Source of the DNA: Virgibacillus_P tibetensis
Lineage (GTDB): Bacteria; Bacillota; Bacilli; Bacillales; Amphibacillaceae
NCBI RefSeq assembly: GCF_036026595.1
Contig: NZ_JARZFX010000026.1
Span: 1 to 23,757, forward strand
DNA: 23,757 nt
Reading direction: 5' to 3'
This document shows, one piece after another, positions 21,659 to 23,757 of the stretch; positions within the stretch are counted from its first letter, which is position 1, and every line of letters begins with the position of its first letter. The notes under the pieces are model-generated. The model had not been told where the DNA came from and made no database searches. It worked only from the letters and a program-made list of their open reading frames with translations. Made by a program: the position numbers and the translations under genes.

Positions 21659-23617
21659 TTATTTTACAACGGAGCCATTTGGTAACGATTCTTCAACTGA
21701 TGCCAATACCAGCTTTCCTGAATCATCTTCCCCAGAGAGAATCATTCCTTCTGACATCTCCCCGCGTAACTTTACTGGTTTCAGATTTGTTACACAGATA
21801 ACTTTTTTACCGACTAACTCTTCTGGCTTATAATATTCTGCAATGCCCGATATTACCTGACGTTTATCCGTACCTACATCGAGCTGAATTTTTAGTAGTT
21901 TATCGGCTTTTTTCATTTTTTCAGCCTTAAGAACTTCTGCAACACGCAGGTCGAGTTTCATAAAATCATCGAATGCTATCTGTTCTTTTTGCACCGTTTC
22001 TTTTTTAGCCGTTTTCTTTTCCTCAGAAGCAGGTTTTTGCATCATTGCTTTAATAGTCTCGACTTCCTTCTCTACATCTAAGCGTGGGAAAATCGGGTCT
22101 CCTTTTTGCACACGCGTACCTGCCTTTATGAGACCATTTGTATATACACTATCCCATTCTTTCAATGCATCATCTGTCACGTTCAGTTGTTTGAAAATCT
22201 CTACCGGTGACTCCGTTAGGAATGGTTGCAGCATAACAGCTGATTTACGTAGGGATTCCACTAGGTGTGCCATTACATTACCTAGGCGTTCTTTTTTGCT
22301 CTCATCCTTTGCCAGCACCCACGGTTCCGTCTCATCGATGTACTTATTGGTACGGCTGATTAACTGCCATAAAGAGGATAGGGCGATAGAAAACTGCATG
22401 TTCTCGAGCGCATTTTCCACATTGCTAATTGTTTCTGAAGCAAATTTTTCAAGCGATTCATCAACGTCCGTTTCTGATGCTTTAAACGCCGGAATTTCAC
22501 CATCGAAGTATTTTTCAATCATTGCCACCGTACGATTGAGTAAGTTTCCAAGGTCATTTGCCAAATCGTAGTTAGTACGCTCTACAAAGCCTTCTGGTGT
22601 AAATACACCATCCGAACCAAAGGGAACCTCTCGTAATAAATAGTAACGCAATGCATCAAGACCGTAGCGATCTGTAAGACTGACAGGATCAACTACGTTT
22701 CCTTTTGATTTAGACATTTTCCCATCTTTCATTAAAATCCAGCCATGAGCAAAGATTTTTTTAGGTAATGGGAGATCGAGTGCCATCAGCATAATCGGCC
22801 AATAAATCGTATGAAAACGAACAATTTCCTTACTCATTAAGTGTACATCTGCTGGCCAGAACTTTTTATATTTCTCTTCATCGTCTGAACCATATCCAAG
22901 AGCAGTAATATAGTTGCTTAATGCATCCACCCACACATAAATAACATGTTTAGGATCACCTGGAACCTTGACACCCCAGTCAAATGTTGTACGGGAAACA
23001 GCCAAATCCTCCAGACCTGGTTTAATAAAGTTGTTCAGCATTTCATTTTTACGGCTTTCAGGCTGAATAAATTCGGGATGATCGTCATAATACTGCACGA
23101 GTCGATCTACATAATTACTCATTTTGAAAAAGTAGGACTCTTCTTTCACCCTTTCAACCTGTGCTCCACAATCCGGACAATGGCCATTCTCTAATTGACG
23201 TTCCGTAAAAAACGATTCATCTGATGTACAATACCAGCCTTCATACTGATCGAGATAGATGTCACCTTGCTTTAACAATTGATCAAAGATCTTTGCAACT
23301 ACCTTCTTATGCCGTTCTTCGGTTGTACGGATAAAGTCATCATTTGTAATTTTGAGCTTCTTCCACAAATCCTGAATATCGCTAACAATTTCGTCAACAT
23401 ATGCTTTGGGTGTTTGCCCATTCTCTTCTGCTTTTCGCTGTATTTTCTGACCATGTTCATCTGTACCAGTTAAATACATAACTTCATAGCCGCGCATACG
23501 TTTATACCGTGCAATAGCATCCCCTGCTACTGTGGAATAAGCATGACCAATGTGCAAATTACCACTTGGATAATATATTGGTGTAGTTATATAAAATTTT
23601 TTCCCATTTTTTTGCAT
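21659..23617 (-). CDS. metG: Methionyl-tRNA synthetase with C-terminal tRNA-binding domain
   Basis: Charges tRNA-Met and initiator tRNA. The 652-residue protein has KFYITTPIYYPSGNLHIGHA (HIGH) and VMYLTGTDEHGQKI at the N-terminus. Its zinc-knuckle region has only one complete pair (CPDC, with CTSDE in the other half). KDGKMSKSKGNVVDP is the KMSKS loop at about residue 300. The last 110 residues form an EMAP-II/Trbp111-like OB domain: IAFDDFMKLDLRVAEVLKAE, KLLKIQLDVGTDKRQVISG and GMILSGEDD. A Lys/Glu-rich linker precedes it. The ATG has GGAGGT 7 nt upstream. B. subtilis MetS has a similar length (about 664). Confidence 0.97.
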   Translation of the reverse strand: MQKNGKKFYITTPIYYPSGNLHIGHAYSTVAGDAIARYKRMRGYEVMYLTGTDEHGQKIQRKAEENGQTPKAYVDEIVSDIQDLWKKLKITNDDFIRTTEERHKKVVAKIFDQLLKQGDIYLDQYEGWYCTSDESFFTERQLENGHCPDCGAQVERVKEESYFFKMSNYVDRLVQYYDDHPEFIQPESRKNEMLNNFIKPGLEDLAVSRTTFDWGVKVPGDPKHVIYVWVDALSNYITALGYGSDDEEKYKKFWPADVHLMSKEIVRFHTIYWPIMLMALDLPLPKKIFAHGWILMKDGKMSKSKGNVVDPVSLTDRYGLDALRYYLLREVPFGSDGVFTPEGFVERTNYDLANDLGNLLNRTVAMIEKYFDGEIPAFKASETDVDESLEKFASETISNVENALENMQFSIALSSLWQLISRTNKYIDETEPWVLAKDESKKERLGNVMAHLVESLRKSAVMLQPFLTESPVEIFKQLNVTDDALKEWDSVYTNGLIKAGTRVQKGDPIFPRLDVEKEVETIKAMMQKPASEEKKTAKKETVQKEQIAFDDFMKLDLRVAEVLKAEKMKKADKLLKIQLDVGTDKRQVISGIAEYYKPEELVGKKVICVTNLKPVKLRGEMSEGMILSGEDDSGKLVLASVEESLPNGSVVK

Positions 23618-23667
23618 CCTTCTTACCTCCTGATTAGAACTACGGTCGATTATTTAAAACTATATCT

Positions 23668-23696
23668 ATTGTAGCGATTATAACGTATTTTGCCAA
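23668..23696 (-). promoter_or_regulatory. SigA promoter of metG
   Basis: On the minus strand: TTGGCA (23691-23696), 17 bp, TACAAT (23668-23673), about 50 bp before the ATG. The -35 is inside the palindrome GTATTT-TGCC-AAATAC (23685-23700). The upstream edge touches the mobile-element end at about 23701. No T-box leader fits in this short space. Confidence 0.65.
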
Positions 23697-23702
23697 ATAC
23701 TG

Positions 23703-23757
23703 CTTGACACTCCCACAGCTGAAGCAATGGGATTATAAAGTACCAAACCGTTCGCAG
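23703..23757 (-). mobile_element. Right end of an IS200/IS605-type (TnpB) element, continuing beyond the window
   Basis: On the minus strand the bases read ATCCCATTGCTTCAGCTGTG then GGAGTGTCAAG, the form seen at the right end of IS605/IS1341 elements, where it also forms the guide scaffold of the TnpB omega RNA. CCCAUUGC and GCUGUGGG pair around UUCA (23712-23731), with a G-U that only pairs on the minus strand, so the RNA reads leftwards. A frame ending CERFGTL with TAA at 23733-23735 may be the last residues of TnpB. The rest of the element is outside the window. Confidence 0.65.

Noticed and set aside
22128..22571. Plus-strand open frame of 147 codons inside metG
   Set aside because: It is antisense to the anticodon-binding part of metG and lacks any recognisable domain.
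23618..23700. T-box leader for metG
   Set aside because: Only about 80 bp separate the gene from the mobile-element end, too short for a T-box, and no T-box sequence is visible.

Overview
The window is a low-GC, endospore-forming Firmicute chromosome segment, most likely from the family Bacillaceae (Oceanobacillus/Virgibacillus-like). It is the conserved metG-to-yabO stretch near the replication origin known from Bacillus subtilis. Every convincing gene lies on the minus strand, so gene order in transcription runs from high to low coordinates: metG, tatD, yabE, rnmV, ksgA, yabG, veg, an SCP2-domain gene, sspF, ispE, purR, spoVG, glmU, prs, ctc, pth, fin, mfd, spoVT, yabM, yabN, rqcP. Names rest on reading the proteins and on synteny; no database was searched.

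Layout (in direction of transcription). 23757-20768: an IS200/IS605-type element end abuts the metG promoter, followed by metG and the TatD nuclease gene, closed by a strong terminator. 20600-17440: yabE (cell-wall 3D-domain protein) behind a consensus SigA promoter and an ECF-like promoter, a Bacillaceae-type dispersed repeat starting at its stop codon, then overlapping rnmV-ksgA and a terminator. 17422-15170: yabG with a SigK promoter, veg with a very strong promoter region, an unexpected SCP2-like gene, and sspF. 15038-12790: ispE, purR and spoVG (SigH promoter with an AT-rich box). The ridA/yabJ gene that sits between purR and spoVG in B. subtilis is not present. 12440-9260: glmU-prs, and ctc behind a SigB-type promoter in the tail of prs. 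9162-349: pth, fin (SigF-type promoter), mfd, spoVT (SigG-type promoter) and the yabM-yabN-rqcP operon. Positions 1-348 hold no gene where yabP would be expected.

The genes mix housekeeping functions (Met-tRNA charging, rRNA maturation, peptidoglycan and PRPP precursor supply, isoprenoids, translation quality control, transcription-coupled repair) with sporulation functions (Fin, SpoVT, SpoVG, YabG, SspF). The promoters I can read match this mix: SigA, SigB, SigH, SigF, SigG, SigK and possibly an ECF sigma factor each have a recognisable site.

I see no large new system such as a defence island, CRISPR array or biosynthetic cluster. The non-core signals are in the gaps between genes. They are a 74-nt three-way-junction RNA candidate on the opposite strand (12588-12661), several families of dispersed palindromic repeats, a nested inverted repeat around a terminator, the TnpB-type element end at the right edge, and the extra SCP2 gene.
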